Virus record (IMG/VR): IMGVR_UViG_3300017753_000051
Coordinates: 1-31,196 of that record
DNA: 31,196 nt
From: a virus
Reading direction: 5' to 3' (one strand)
The notes under the pieces are model-generated. The model was not told where the DNA came from. It did not search any database and saw only the letters and a program-made list of their open reading frames with translations. The stretch's first letter is position 1. Each line of letters starts with the position of its first letter. The translations under genes and the position numbers were made by a program. This document shows, in pieces, positions 24,035-30,732 of this stretch.

Positions 24035-26167
24035 ATGGCAGTTTCGCACGAAATCAAATCTCAACTTGCCAAACTGTTGGCAACTGAAGATCTAATTGTG
24101 GAGCATCGTCAGGTTGAAACTGCACAGTTCAACGTTCAGACTCGCGTTTTGACCCTTCCCCAGTGGGAAAAAGCAAGTAACTTTGTTTATGATATGCTTG
24201 TCGGACACGAAGTAGGTCACGCTCTCTTTACTCCAGACCAGGATCCACCCAAAGGTATTCCTCATACCTATATCAATATTGTTGAGGATGCTCGTATTGA
24301 GAAACTGATGAAGCGTAAATATCTGGGTCTTGGTAAAACCTTTTATCGTGGATACAAAGAACTTTCTGACGAAGACTTCTTCGTTCTAAAGGATGAAGAT
24401 GTTTCTAAAATGAGTCTGCCTGATCGTATCAATCTTCACTTCAAGATTGGTAACTATATTGATATTCCCATTTCTTCTGGTGAAGAACAGGGGTTGGTTG
24501 ATATGATTGCTGCTTGTGAAACGTTTGAAGATGTGATTGCTGCTTCTGAAGCACTCTATAAGCACTGTAAAAAGGAAAAGGAACAAGAAAAAGTTGCTGA
24601 CATTCAACAGCAACCTCAGCAAGATCAAGAAAGTTCTGGTGAAGAAACTAAAAAACAGATACCTCAAATTGAAAACCAAATCTCTGAAGATACTGGTGAC
24701 AGCGATAGCGAAGAAAGAGAAAAGCAAGATACTCAGAACCTGAACACTCAGATTGGTGCTGGAGACACTTTTGATGGTGAAGTTCGCACTGTAGATACTC
24801 TCAATGACAAACTTAAAGAGTTGGTGTCTAAGAGTGGCATTGATAACACCTATGCAGAACTTCCTAAAGTAAATCTTGATACTATCATTGCTAATAATTC
24901 TGAGATTCATGATCACATTGATGAGTATTTCAATCTTCAAAGTGCCCGTTTCGATACTATCTTTGACAATGTTGATGCTGAATATAAGGAGTTCAAAAAG
25001 TCTGCTCAGAAAGAAGTCAATTATCTTGTGAAAGAGTTTGAATGTAAGAAAGCAGCGGACTCTTATGCTCGTGCTACTACATCAAGCACTGGAGTCTTGG
25101 ATTGCTCTAAACTGCACACTCACAAGTACAATGAAGATCTATTCAGAAAAGTTACCACTCTGAGTGACGGTAAGAACCATGGTTTAATCTTTGTACTTGA
25201 TTGGTCTGGTTCAATGTCTAGTGTTCTTAAGAATACTTGTAAGCAACTTTACAACCTTATCTGGTTCTGCAAGAAAGTTTCCATTCCTTTTGAGGTTTAT
25301 GCTTTCACTAATGAGTGGATTCGTCAGTATTATGATTATAAAGTTGAGAATTACGTTCAATCAAATGCTCAACCTCATTATGAAAAGAAAGAAGGACTTC
25401 TATGTGTGTCTGATCAGTTTTCAATGATGAATCTTCTTACTAGTAAAACTAACGGTAAGGAACTTGAGCGTCAGATGATTAATATCTGGAGGATTGCTAA
25501 TTACTACTCTAGTTCTTGGGGTTCTTCTTATTCTATTGCAGAACGACTTTCTCTTTCTGGAACTCCTCTGAATGAAGCACTGGTTTCTCTTCATCAAATC
25601 ATTCCTAAGTTTCAGAAGGAAAATAAACTACAGAAAGTTCAGTGTGTTGTTCTGACTGATGGTGAGGCAAATTCACTTCCACGTCACGTTGAAATCAAAA
25701 TTGGTGATTCTAAACCTTATATTGGTGCTCAACGTTTGAACGGTGGTATTAGCTTTATCCGTGATCGTAAGTTGGGAACTACTTATGCTGTTGGATATAA
25801 TTTCTTTAAGTTCTCGGAAATTCTTCTGAACAATCTTAAGGATAATTTTCCACAAGTGAACTTTATTGGTATTCGTGTCGTTTCCTCTCGCGATGCAAGT
25901 GGTTTTATAAAAATGTATTGTGATCTTGGTTCTAAAGAACACACTGCTATTCAAACTGAGTGGAAGAAGACTAAAAGTTTTTGCATCAAAAACTCTGGAT
26001 ATGATGCATATTTTGGTATCTCTGCATCTGCACTTTCTCAAGAGACTGAATTTGAAGTTGATGAAGGTGCAACAAAAGCAAAGATTAAATCTGCTTTTGT
26101 CAAGTCTTTGAAGACTAAGAAACTAAATAAGAAAGTTCTTGGTGAATTTATTTCTCTGGTGGCATGA
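24035..26167 (+). CDS. CobT-like VWA protein with HExxH metallopeptidase motif
   Basis: The ATG at 24035 is chosen because upstream in-frame codons run through the terminator. The 710-aa protein has an N-terminal metal-site motif H58-E-V-G-H62 (MLVGHEVGHALFTP) followed by NIVEDARIEKLM (E84/D85), the HExxH...NxxED pattern of metallopeptidase-like domains fused to VWA. A low-complexity acidic Gln/Glu linker spans about 185-245. The C-terminal VWA domain has MIDAS residues D389/S391/S393 (DWSGSMSS), T510 (GTPLNEAL) and D542 (LTDGEAN). Such proteins pair with MoxR/CobS AAA+ ATPases; one is encoded close downstream. A chaperone-like or metal-insertion role is inferred; no cobaltochelatase large subunit CobN is present. 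Confidence 0.8.
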   Translation: MAVSHEIKSQLAKLLATEDLIVEHRQVETAQFNVQTRVLTLPQWEKASNFVYDMLVGHEVGHALFTPDQDPPKGIPHTYINIVEDARIEKLMKRKYLGLGKTFYRGYKELSDEDFFVLKDEDVSKMSLPDRINLHFKIGNYIDIPISSGEEQGLVDMIAACETFEDVIAASEALYKHCKKEKEQEKVADIQQQPQQDQESSGEETKKQIPQIENQISEDTGDSDSEEREKQDTQNLNTQIGAGDTFDGEVRTVDTLNDKLKELVSKSGIDNTYAELPKVNLDTIIANNSEIHDHIDEYFNLQSARFDTIFDNVDAEYKEFKKSAQKEVNYLVKEFECKKAADSYARATTSSTGVLDCSKLHTHKYNEDLFRKVTTLSDGKNHGLIFVLDWSGSMSSVLKNTCKQLYNLIWFCKKVSIPFEVYAFTNEWIRQYYDYKVENYVQSNAQPHYEKKEGLLCVSDQFSMMNLLTSKTNGKELERQMINIWRIANYYSSSWGSSYSIAERLSLSGTPLNEALVSLHQIIPKFQKENKLQKVQCVVLTDGEANSLPRHVEIKIGDSKPYIGAQRLNGGISFIRDRKLGTTYAVGYNFFKFSEILLNNLKDNFPQVNFIGIRVVSSRDASGFIKMYCDLGSKEHTAIQTEWKKTKSFCIKNSGYDAYFGISASALSQETEFEVDEGATKAKIKSAFVKSLKTKKLNKKVLGEFISLVA

Positions 26168-26301
26168 ACTGGAAAGAAATCGCACTTCAAAGTGAAACTA
26201 ACCCTAAGATCCGTAAGGTTCTTTTAGAGGGTCCTAAGAAATTAACAGATGCATGGTTGCTAGCTGCAATGAAATTTAAGTATGGTCGGTTTGAAAAGTG
26301 A
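26164..26301 (+). CDS. 45-aa peptide between the CobT-like gene and cobS
   Basis: This ORF starts inside the stop of the VWA gene (ATGA overlap). It reads MNWKEIALQSETNPKIRKVL, LEGPKKLTDAWLLAAMKFKY and ends GRFEK. It is basic and probably helical, with no membrane segment. Its overlap with the upstream stop and its position ahead of the cobS promoter support a real gene. I do not recognise a family. Confidence 0.5.
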   Translation: MNWKEIALQSETNPKIRKVLLEGPKKLTDAWLLAAMKFKYGRFEK

Positions 26302-26312
26302 CCCATGATTAT

Positions 26313-26340
26313 TTGAGATCCCTCTTTTTTACCCTATAAT
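26313..26340 (+). promoter_or_regulatory. Sigma70-type promoter of cobS
   Basis: TTGAGA (26313-26318), a 16-base spacer and TATAAT (26335-26340). Transcription would start near 26347, giving a short leader before the ATG at 26363. The T-run at 26325-26330 is not preceded by a convincing hairpin. Confidence 0.7.
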
Positions 26341-26362
26341 AACTTCAGTTCAAACAAACAAC

Positions 26363-27451
26363 ATGTCTCTCTCACCTGAGTTCATTCGCACTTCCCTTCA
26401 AGGGTTGTATGGTGAGTCTGTTGCTGCTGCTGATATTCGTGCCTGGTGTGCTATGAATGGCGCGAACTACCAAACTGTCACCAACAAACTTGCTGATTAC
26501 AAAACTAGTCGTGGAAAGTGGAACTTGACCGTTCAAGAAAAACTAGAGCAAACCTATCAGGCACTACCTGCTATGCCTGCTATCAAACAAAACCTTATTC
26601 CTGCAAAAGATGATACCTTCGTCAGCTTTGGTAACTTCGCTGATATTAAAAAAATTATTAAGTCCGGTCTGTTCTATCCAACGTTCATTACGGGTCTTTC
26701 GGGTAATGGTAAAACGTTCTCTGTGGAGCAAGCATGTGCTCAAACAAAACGAGAACTTATCCGTGTAAACATCACAATCGAAACAGATGAAGATGATCTC
26801 ATTGGCGGATTCCGCCTTGTCAATGGTGAAACCGTTTGGCACAATGGTCCAGTCGTCGAAGCCTTGGAGCGCGGTGCGATTCTATTGCTTGACGAGATTG
26901 ACCTGGCTTCCAACAAAATTCTTTGCCTTCAATCAATCCTGGAAGGAAAAGGAGTTTTCTTGAAGAAGATTGGTAAGGTTGTTCAACCTACCGATGGTTT
27001 CAATATCGTTGCCACTGCAAACACTAAGGGTAAAGGTTCTGATGATGGTCGCTTTATTGGTACTAATGTTTTGAATGAAGCATTCCTGGAGCGTTTTCCT
27101 GTGACTTTTGAGCAAGAATATCCGACAGTTGCTATTGAGCAGAAAATTTTGAACAAATTTTGTACTGATGAAAATTTTTGTATGCGACTTGTTGATTGGG
27201 CAGATATCATCCGTAAGACCTTTTATGATGGTGGTATTGAAGAAATCATCAGCACTCGTCGTCTGATACACATTATCAAGGCATACAACATCTTCCAAGA
27301 CAAAGCAAAGGCAATTCAGGTTTGTGTGAATCGTTTTGATGATGAAACCAAGCAAGCATTCCTTGAACTATATGATAAAGTTGATGCAGATTTCCAAATG
27401 CCTGTAGAAAATAATAGTACCGATGTGATTGACACAGAGGTTTCATTTTGA
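26363..27451 (+). CDS. cobS: CobS-type MoxR-family AAA+ ATPase
   Basis: The 362-aa protein has a helical N-terminus, Walker A GLSGNGKT (111-118), the pore-loop-like segment DLIGGFRLVNGETVWHNGPV, Walker B ILLLDEID (D177/E178), sensor 1 in FNIVATANTKG, and an arginine-finger region NEAFLERFPV. This is the CobS/MoxR subfamily, whose bacterial CobS works with CobT in cobalt insertion during vitamin B12 synthesis. cobS is a well-known gene of T4-like cyanophages. Here the likely partner is the VWA protein encoded upstream. Whether the phage pair acts in B12 metabolism or as a remodelling chaperone cannot be decided from sequence. It has its own sigma70-type promoter. Confidence 0.88.
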   Translation: MSLSPEFIRTSLQGLYGESVAAADIRAWCAMNGANYQTVTNKLADYKTSRGKWNLTVQEKLEQTYQALPAMPAIKQNLIPAKDDTFVSFGNFADIKKIIKSGLFYPTFITGLSGNGKTFSVEQACAQTKRELIRVNITIETDEDDLIGGFRLVNGETVWHNGPVVEALERGAILLLDEIDLASNKILCLQSILEGKGVFLKKIGKVVQPTDGFNIVATANTKGKGSDDGRFIGTNVLNEAFLERFPVTFEQEYPTVAIEQKILNKFCTDENFCMRLVDWADIIRKTFYDGGIEEIISTRRLIHIIKAYNIFQDKAKAIQVCVNRFDDETKQAFLELYDKVDADFQMPVENNSTDVIDTEVSF

Positions 27452-27457
27452 TATAAT
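27429..27457 (+). promoter_or_regulatory. Consensus sigma70 promoter (TTGACA-N17-TATAAT)
   Basis: TTGACA (27429-27434), a 17-base spacer and TATAAT (27452-27457) match the bacterial vegetative consensus at all 12 positions. It overlaps the end of cobS, and transcription should begin near 27464, inside the longest form of the next ORF. Confidence 0.85.
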
Positions 27458-27496
27458 ATGACTAACTCATGGTCCTTTCTATTTGACGAATTAAAT

Positions 27497-28054
27497 ATGT
27501 CTAATCAAAATTATTGGGAAGATGGCGGATTCAGTTTGACAGGTAATCCTCCTTATCAGACAAATACTGCATCTTCAGACACTAGTGTTTTTAGTAGTTC
27601 TTATCTTGCAGGTGATAGGGGTAATGACCATATCTCATTTATTGGCAATGATGCTCGACCAGCAGCACAGATTCCCGTTACTCTTGGAGGAGAAGATACT
27701 ATTACTTTTAATATGAATCAACCTTTTAAATCAACACCCACACCCACACTTACACCTTCAACTAACACTAAGCAAAAGTATAGTGAAGATGTAATCATTA
27801 AAGAACTAAAAGATTACATCACTAGAACATATGACCAGCACTATTCTGCTGGTTCTGATAAGATTCAGACTCTTGATCTTATCGAAGCTTGTGGTGATGG
27901 TGAGGCATTCTGTCGCAGCAACATTCTCAAGTATGCGTCACGATATGATAAGAAGGGAACTGCGCGTCGTGACATTATGAAAATTCTGCATTATGCTGTG
28001 CTCCTAATGCATTTCAACGATAAGAATGCACAACGTGAAATCTACCCTCAATGA
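27497..28054 (+). CDS. DUF3310 domain protein
   Basis: The longest ORF starts at 27458, but its ATG touches the -10 box of a consensus promoter, so transcripts from that promoter would lack it; the in-frame ATG at 27497 (MSNQNYWEDGGFSLTGNPPY) is preferred, giving 185 aa. The N-terminal half is low-complexity and Ser/Thr/Pro-rich. The C-terminal 65 residues match DUF3310 (TLDLIEACGDGEAFCRSNIL, KYASRYDKKGTARRDIMKIL, HYAVLLMHFN), a small helical domain common in phages, sometimes called nucleotide-kinase-like without proof. It lies just upstream of the sliding-clamp gene and may be co-transcribed with it, suggesting a replication or nucleotide role. Confidence 0.8.
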   Translation: MSNQNYWEDGGFSLTGNPPYQTNTASSDTSVFSSSYLAGDRGNDHISFIGNDARPAAQIPVTLGGEDTITFNMNQPFKSTPTPTLTPSTNTKQKYSEDVIIKELKDYITRTYDQHYSAGSDKIQTLDLIEACGDGEAFCRSNILKYASRYDKKGTARRDIMKILHYAVLLMHFNDKNAQREIYPQ

Positions 28055-28074
28055 AACTGAAACCATCCAATACT

Positions 28075-28743
28075 ATGAAACTATCTGATCGCACAATCAA
28101 TCTTCTTAAGAACTTCTCTTCTATCAATCAGTCGATTCTTTTTAAAGAAGGCAACTCTCTTCGCACTATTTCTGTGATGAAGAACATCCTTGCAGAAGCA
28201 AATATCGGAGAGGATATTCCTCGAGACTTTGGTATCTATGACCTTAATCAATTTTTGAATGGTCTTAATCTACATCAAAGTGCAGAACTTGACTTTCAGA
28301 ACGATGGTTATGTGGTTATTAAAGAAGGCAGGTCACGATCAAAGTATTTCTTTGCAGACCCTAATGTCATCGTGACTCCTCCAGAGAAGTCTATTTCTCT
28401 GCCTACTGAAGATGTATGTTTTACTCTTGACACCAATCAACTTGATAAACTACTGAAAGCAGCAGCAGTGTATCAACTGCCAGACCTTTCTGCTGTTGGT
28501 GAAAATGGTGTTGTTAAACTTGTTGTTCGGGATAAGAAAAACGAAACATCTAATGACTTCTCTGTTATTGTTGGTGAAACTGAAGATGAGTTTTCTTTCA
28601 ACTTCAAAGTTGAAAACATCAAGATCATTCCTGGTTCTTACGATGTTGTTGTATCTAAGAAACTTCTTTCTCGATTCAAGAGCACTCAGTATGATTTGAC
28701 TTATTATATTGCTCTGGAACCCGATTCTACATTTGCAGATTGA
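28075..28743 (+). CDS. gp45: DNA polymerase sliding clamp gp45
   Basis: The trimeric clamp tethers the DNA polymerase and also activates gp55-dependent late transcription. The start at 28075 (MKLSDRTINLLKNFSSINQS) aligns with T4 gp45 (MKLSKDTTALLKNFATINSG); an upstream ATG at 28051 overlapping the previous stop would add MKLKPSNT. Conserved features are FGIYDLNQFLNGL, YFFADPNVIVTPPEKSISLP, IKIIPGSYDVVVSKKLLSRF and the C-terminal YIALEPDSTF. It is 222 aa (T4: 228). No Shine-Dalgarno is visible before either ATG. Small genes and then gp44 follow. Confidence 0.93.
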   Translation: MKLSDRTINLLKNFSSINQSILFKEGNSLRTISVMKNILAEANIGEDIPRDFGIYDLNQFLNGLNLHQSAELDFQNDGYVVIKEGRSRSKYFFADPNVIVTPPEKSISLPTEDVCFTLDTNQLDKLLKAAAVYQLPDLSAVGENGVVKLVVRDKKNETSNDFSVIVGETEDEFSFNFKVENIKIIPGSYDVVVSKKLLSRFKSTQYDLTYYIALEPDSTFAD

Positions 28744-28744
28744 T

Positions 28745-28900
28745 ATGAAAAGGTGGGAAGTTACTTATAAACTCCCTGCTACGGGGAGTAAGTATCATAA
28801 GACAATTGTGGAAGCAAATTATCAACATGATGCAAAGAAGATTGCACAAGCTCAAATTCCTTCTGCTATAATTTGTGGAGGTCCACAACCTGTAAGATGA
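28745..28900 (+). CDS. Small conserved protein, unknown function
   Basis: The ATG at 28745 lies one base past the gp45 stop. The 51-aa product (MKRWEVTYKLPATGSKYHKT, IVEANYQHDAKKIAQAQIPS, then GGPQPVR) has a strand-strand-helix pattern with the [IV]xAxxxxxAxxxAxAQ helix typical of tiny beta-beta-alpha proteins encoded by T4-like cyanophages between replication genes. Its TGA overlaps the next ATG. Function is unknown. Confidence 0.65.
   Translation: MKRWEVTYKLPATGSKYHKTIVEANYQHDAKKIAQAQIPSAIICGGPQPVR
28842..28872 (+). promoter_or_regulatory. Possible extended -10 promoter before the membrane protein and gp44
   Basis: TGCTATAAT (TATAAT at 28867-28872) is an extended -10 element; the best -35 is TTGCAC (28842-28847) with a long 19-base spacer. 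It would serve the genes at 28897 onward, including gp44. Confidence 0.35.
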
Positions 28901-29109
28901 AAACAATTACATGGATGAGAATAGTTGGCAGTATCGGAGTTATTACCGCATATTTCACTATCCTACATATCAATGTTTTGGTTGGTGTGATAATTAATTT
29001 CATTGCCGACCTTGTGTCAATTCCTTACTTTGTGAGGACTAAGGCATGGGATGTTGTTATAATGCTATCATTTCTTCTGAGCATCAGTATCAGCAAACTA
29101 TTATCATAA
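28897..29109 (+). CDS. Small membrane protein
   Basis: The ATG at 28897 overlaps the preceding stop (ATGA). The 70-aa product is hydrophobic, with likely membrane segments at about residues 8-40 (IVGSIGVITAYFTILHINVL, VGVIINFIADLVSI), which could cross once or twice, and 51-68 (WDVVIMLSFLLSISISKL). Positive residues (R39, K42) lie between them. It probably sits in the host inner membrane. Related small membrane proteins near the clamp genes occur in other cyanophages. Function is unknown. Confidence 0.65.
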   Translation: MKTITWMRIVGSIGVITAYFTILHINVLVGVIINFIADLVSIPYFVRTKAWDVVIMLSFLLSISISKLLS

Positions 29110-29125
29110 ACATTTTTATATAATT

Positions 29126-30073
29126 ATGAATCGTAATGAATTTCTTTGGGTCGAAAAATATCGCCCCAAAACTATTGATGAGTGCATTCTTCCTGAGTCT
29201 ACTAAGAATACCTTTAAAGGGTTCCTAGATAAGGGTGAGGTTCCTAACCTTCTTCTTTCTGGTCCTCCTGGTATAGGTAAGACCACTGTCGCTAAAGCCC
29301 TCTGCAATCAACTTGGAGTAGATTCTTATGTCATCAATGGATCCGATGAAGGTAGATTTCTTGACACTGTACGGAATCAGGCCAAGAACTTTGCTTCGAC
29401 CGTATCACTTTCGTCAGATGCAAAACACAAAGTCATCATCATTGACGAAGCTGATAACACAGGGAACGATGTACAACTCCTCTTACGGGCAAATATTGAG
29501 ACGTTTTATAACAACTGTCGATTCATCTTCACCTGTAACTACAAAAACAAAATCATCGAACCCTTACATTCTCGGTGTGCCGTCATCGACTTTGGAATCA
29601 AGGGAAAAGAACGACAGGAAATCGCAGCAGGATTCTTCAAACGTCTCCAAGAAATCTTGGGTACAGAAAATATTGAATATGATAACAAGGTCCTGGTAGA
29701 ACTTATCAATAAGCACTTCCCAGACTGGCGTCGTGTTCTTAATGAGTGTCAAAGATACTCGACTAGCGGAAAGATTGATTCTGCTATTCTTGCTACCTTC
29801 TCTGATGTTTCTGTAAATGACCTTATCAAAAACCTTAAACAAAAGAACTTCACTGAAGTTCGTAAGTGGGTCGTTAATAATATGGATAATGATTCTGCGA
29901 CACTTCTTCGTCTTATATACGATGCTCTCATGACAACCCTTGAAAACAATAGCATTCCTGCTGCTGTACTTATTTTTGCTAAGTATCAGTATCAGATCGC
30001 ATTTGTTGCCGACCAAGAAATCAATTTCCTTGCTTGTTTAACTGAGATTATGTGTGAATGTGAATTCAAATGA
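29126..30073 (+). CDS. gp44: Clamp loader large subunit gp44
   Basis: gp44 is the AAA+ ATPase that, with gp62, opens and loads the gp45 clamp. Visible motifs are WVEKYRPKTIDECILPE at the N-terminus, Walker A GPPGIGKTT (46-54), Walker B IIIDEAD (D107/E108), sensor 1 FIFTCNYKNKIIEPLHSRC with the SRC arginine-finger motif (149-151), and the C-terminal collar helices. It is 315 aa (T4: 319). The start is 16 bases after the membrane-protein stop. In T4 gp62 follows directly; here it does not. Confidence 0.96.
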   Translation: MNRNEFLWVEKYRPKTIDECILPESTKNTFKGFLDKGEVPNLLLSGPPGIGKTTVAKALCNQLGVDSYVINGSDEGRFLDTVRNQAKNFASTVSLSSDAKHKVIIIDEADNTGNDVQLLLRANIETFYNNCRFIFTCNYKNKIIEPLHSRCAVIDFGIKGKERQEIAAGFFKRLQEILGTENIEYDNKVLVELINKHFPDWRRVLNECQRYSTSGKIDSAILATFSDVSVNDLIKNLKQKNFTEVRKWVVNNMDNDSATLLRLIYDALMTTLENNSIPAAVLIFAKYQYQIAFVADQEINFLACLTEIMCECEFK

Positions 30074-30252
30074 CAGAAGAGCAACTAGAAAAAGAACGTC
30101 ACATTGATGACGATTGTGAAGTTGTCAATAACTTCTATCGCGCTAAATATTGGCACCCAAACATTCCATTCTATCTCCAGGATGAAAATGGAGACACCTA
30201 TGAGTTTGGTTGGAAACTCATTTATCAATATATCGAGAATCTAAATGCTTAA
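30070..30252 (+). CDS. Small acidic protein, unknown function
   Basis: The 60-aa product (EEQLEKERHIDDDCEVVNNF, YRAKYWHPNIPFYLQDENGD, TYEFGWKLIYQYIENLNA) overlaps the gp44 stop by ATGA. It is too short for gp62 (187 aa in T4) and shows none of its features, so I leave it unnamed. The Tyr/Trp-rich second half suggests a small folded domain. It overlaps the next gene by eight bases. Confidence 0.65.
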   Translation: MTEEQLEKERHIDDDCEVVNNFYRAKYWHPNIPFYLQDENGDTYEFGWKLIYQYIENLNA

Positions 30253-30538
30253 TGTAAAATTGTTTCGTATCGTGACTGGTGAAGAAGTTATCGCAGAAGT
30301 TCTTTCTGAAGATGACTCTACTGTGACTGTTCAGAATGGTCTAGTTGTTCTTCCAACTGGTCAAAGTATTGGTTTTGCCCCTTGGGCGACCGTTGTTGAT
30401 GAAGACAATCGTGAACTGGTTGTATCTAGAAATCATATTGTTTACATTGGGGAAATTTCCTCTAGTATCAAGAAAAAATATAATGAAATTTACGGAAGTA
30501 AATTGATTACTCCTGAAGACAAAAAACTTATTTTATGA
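30245..30538 (+). CDS. Sm-like (LSm-fold) small protein
   Basis: The 97-aa product has a short Sm-like barrel: VKLFRIVTGEEVIAEVLSED, STVTVQNGLVVLP, IGFAPWATV, and RELVVSRNHIVYIGEISSSI, then a short helical tail KKKYNEIYGSKLI. It is a shorter relative of the 132-aa protein encoded at 18670-19068. It may bind RNA or single-stranded nucleic acid by analogy, but a role is not known. It is translationally coupled to both neighbours. Confidence 0.72.
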   Translation: MLNVKLFRIVTGEEVIAEVLSEDDSTVTVQNGLVVLPTGQSIGFAPWATVVDEDNRELVVSRNHIVYIGEISSSIKKKYNEIYGSKLITPEDKKLIL

Positions 30539-30732
30539 TTATGAAAAAGAAACAACGATGTCAAGTTAAGTCCAGATTCTATTATATTTTCTGGGGAACT
30601 GCTACGGTAGCAGTAGTTTTAGGTCAACTTTATGTTGGTAGTGGATACCGCATTTTGCATAATGATATGCAGAATTTATTGCAAAAAGTTGATGGCGTTC
30701 TTCTTCGTGCAGATGAACCCAACTACCTATGA
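30535..30732 (+). CDS. Single-pass membrane protein, unknown function
   Basis: The ATG at 30535 overlaps the previous stop (ATGA); an alternative start is the ATG at 30541. The 65-aa product has a basic N-terminus (KKKQRCQVKSRFY), one membrane segment at about 17-36 (YIFWGTATVAVVLGQLYVGS), and a soluble tail (NDMQNLLQKVDGVLLRADEP). The positive-inside rule predicts the N-terminus in the cytoplasm. Function is unknown. Confidence 0.6.
   Translation: MIMKKKQRCQVKSRFYYIFWGTATVAVVLGQLYVGSGYRILHNDMQNLLQKVDGVLLRADEPNYL

Noticed and set aside
24386-24940. A 184-codon antisense open frame beneath the CobT-like gene
   Set aside because: Low-complexity, Ile/Phe/Leu-rich translation that mirrors Lys/Glu-rich coding on the + strand; no promoter or ribosome-binding site seen.
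26321-26330. CCTCTTTTTT as a terminator after the 45-aa peptide
   Set aside because: No stable stem precedes the T-run; the segment serves better as the spacer of the cobS promoter.
26363-27451. Firm claim that CobS makes vitamin B12 here
   Set aside because: The AAA+ domain is clear, but CobN is absent from the window and the partner carries a metallopeptidase motif, so the pathway cannot be decided from sequence.
29119-29124. TATAAT directly before the gp44 ATG (and another at 29058-29063)
   Set aside because: The first is one base from the ATG and the second has no -35 at usable spacing; neither can be supported as a promoter.
30070-30252. Assignment of the 60-aa gene as gp62
   Set aside because: Position after gp44 fits, but the protein is about one third of the expected length and shows no gp62 features.
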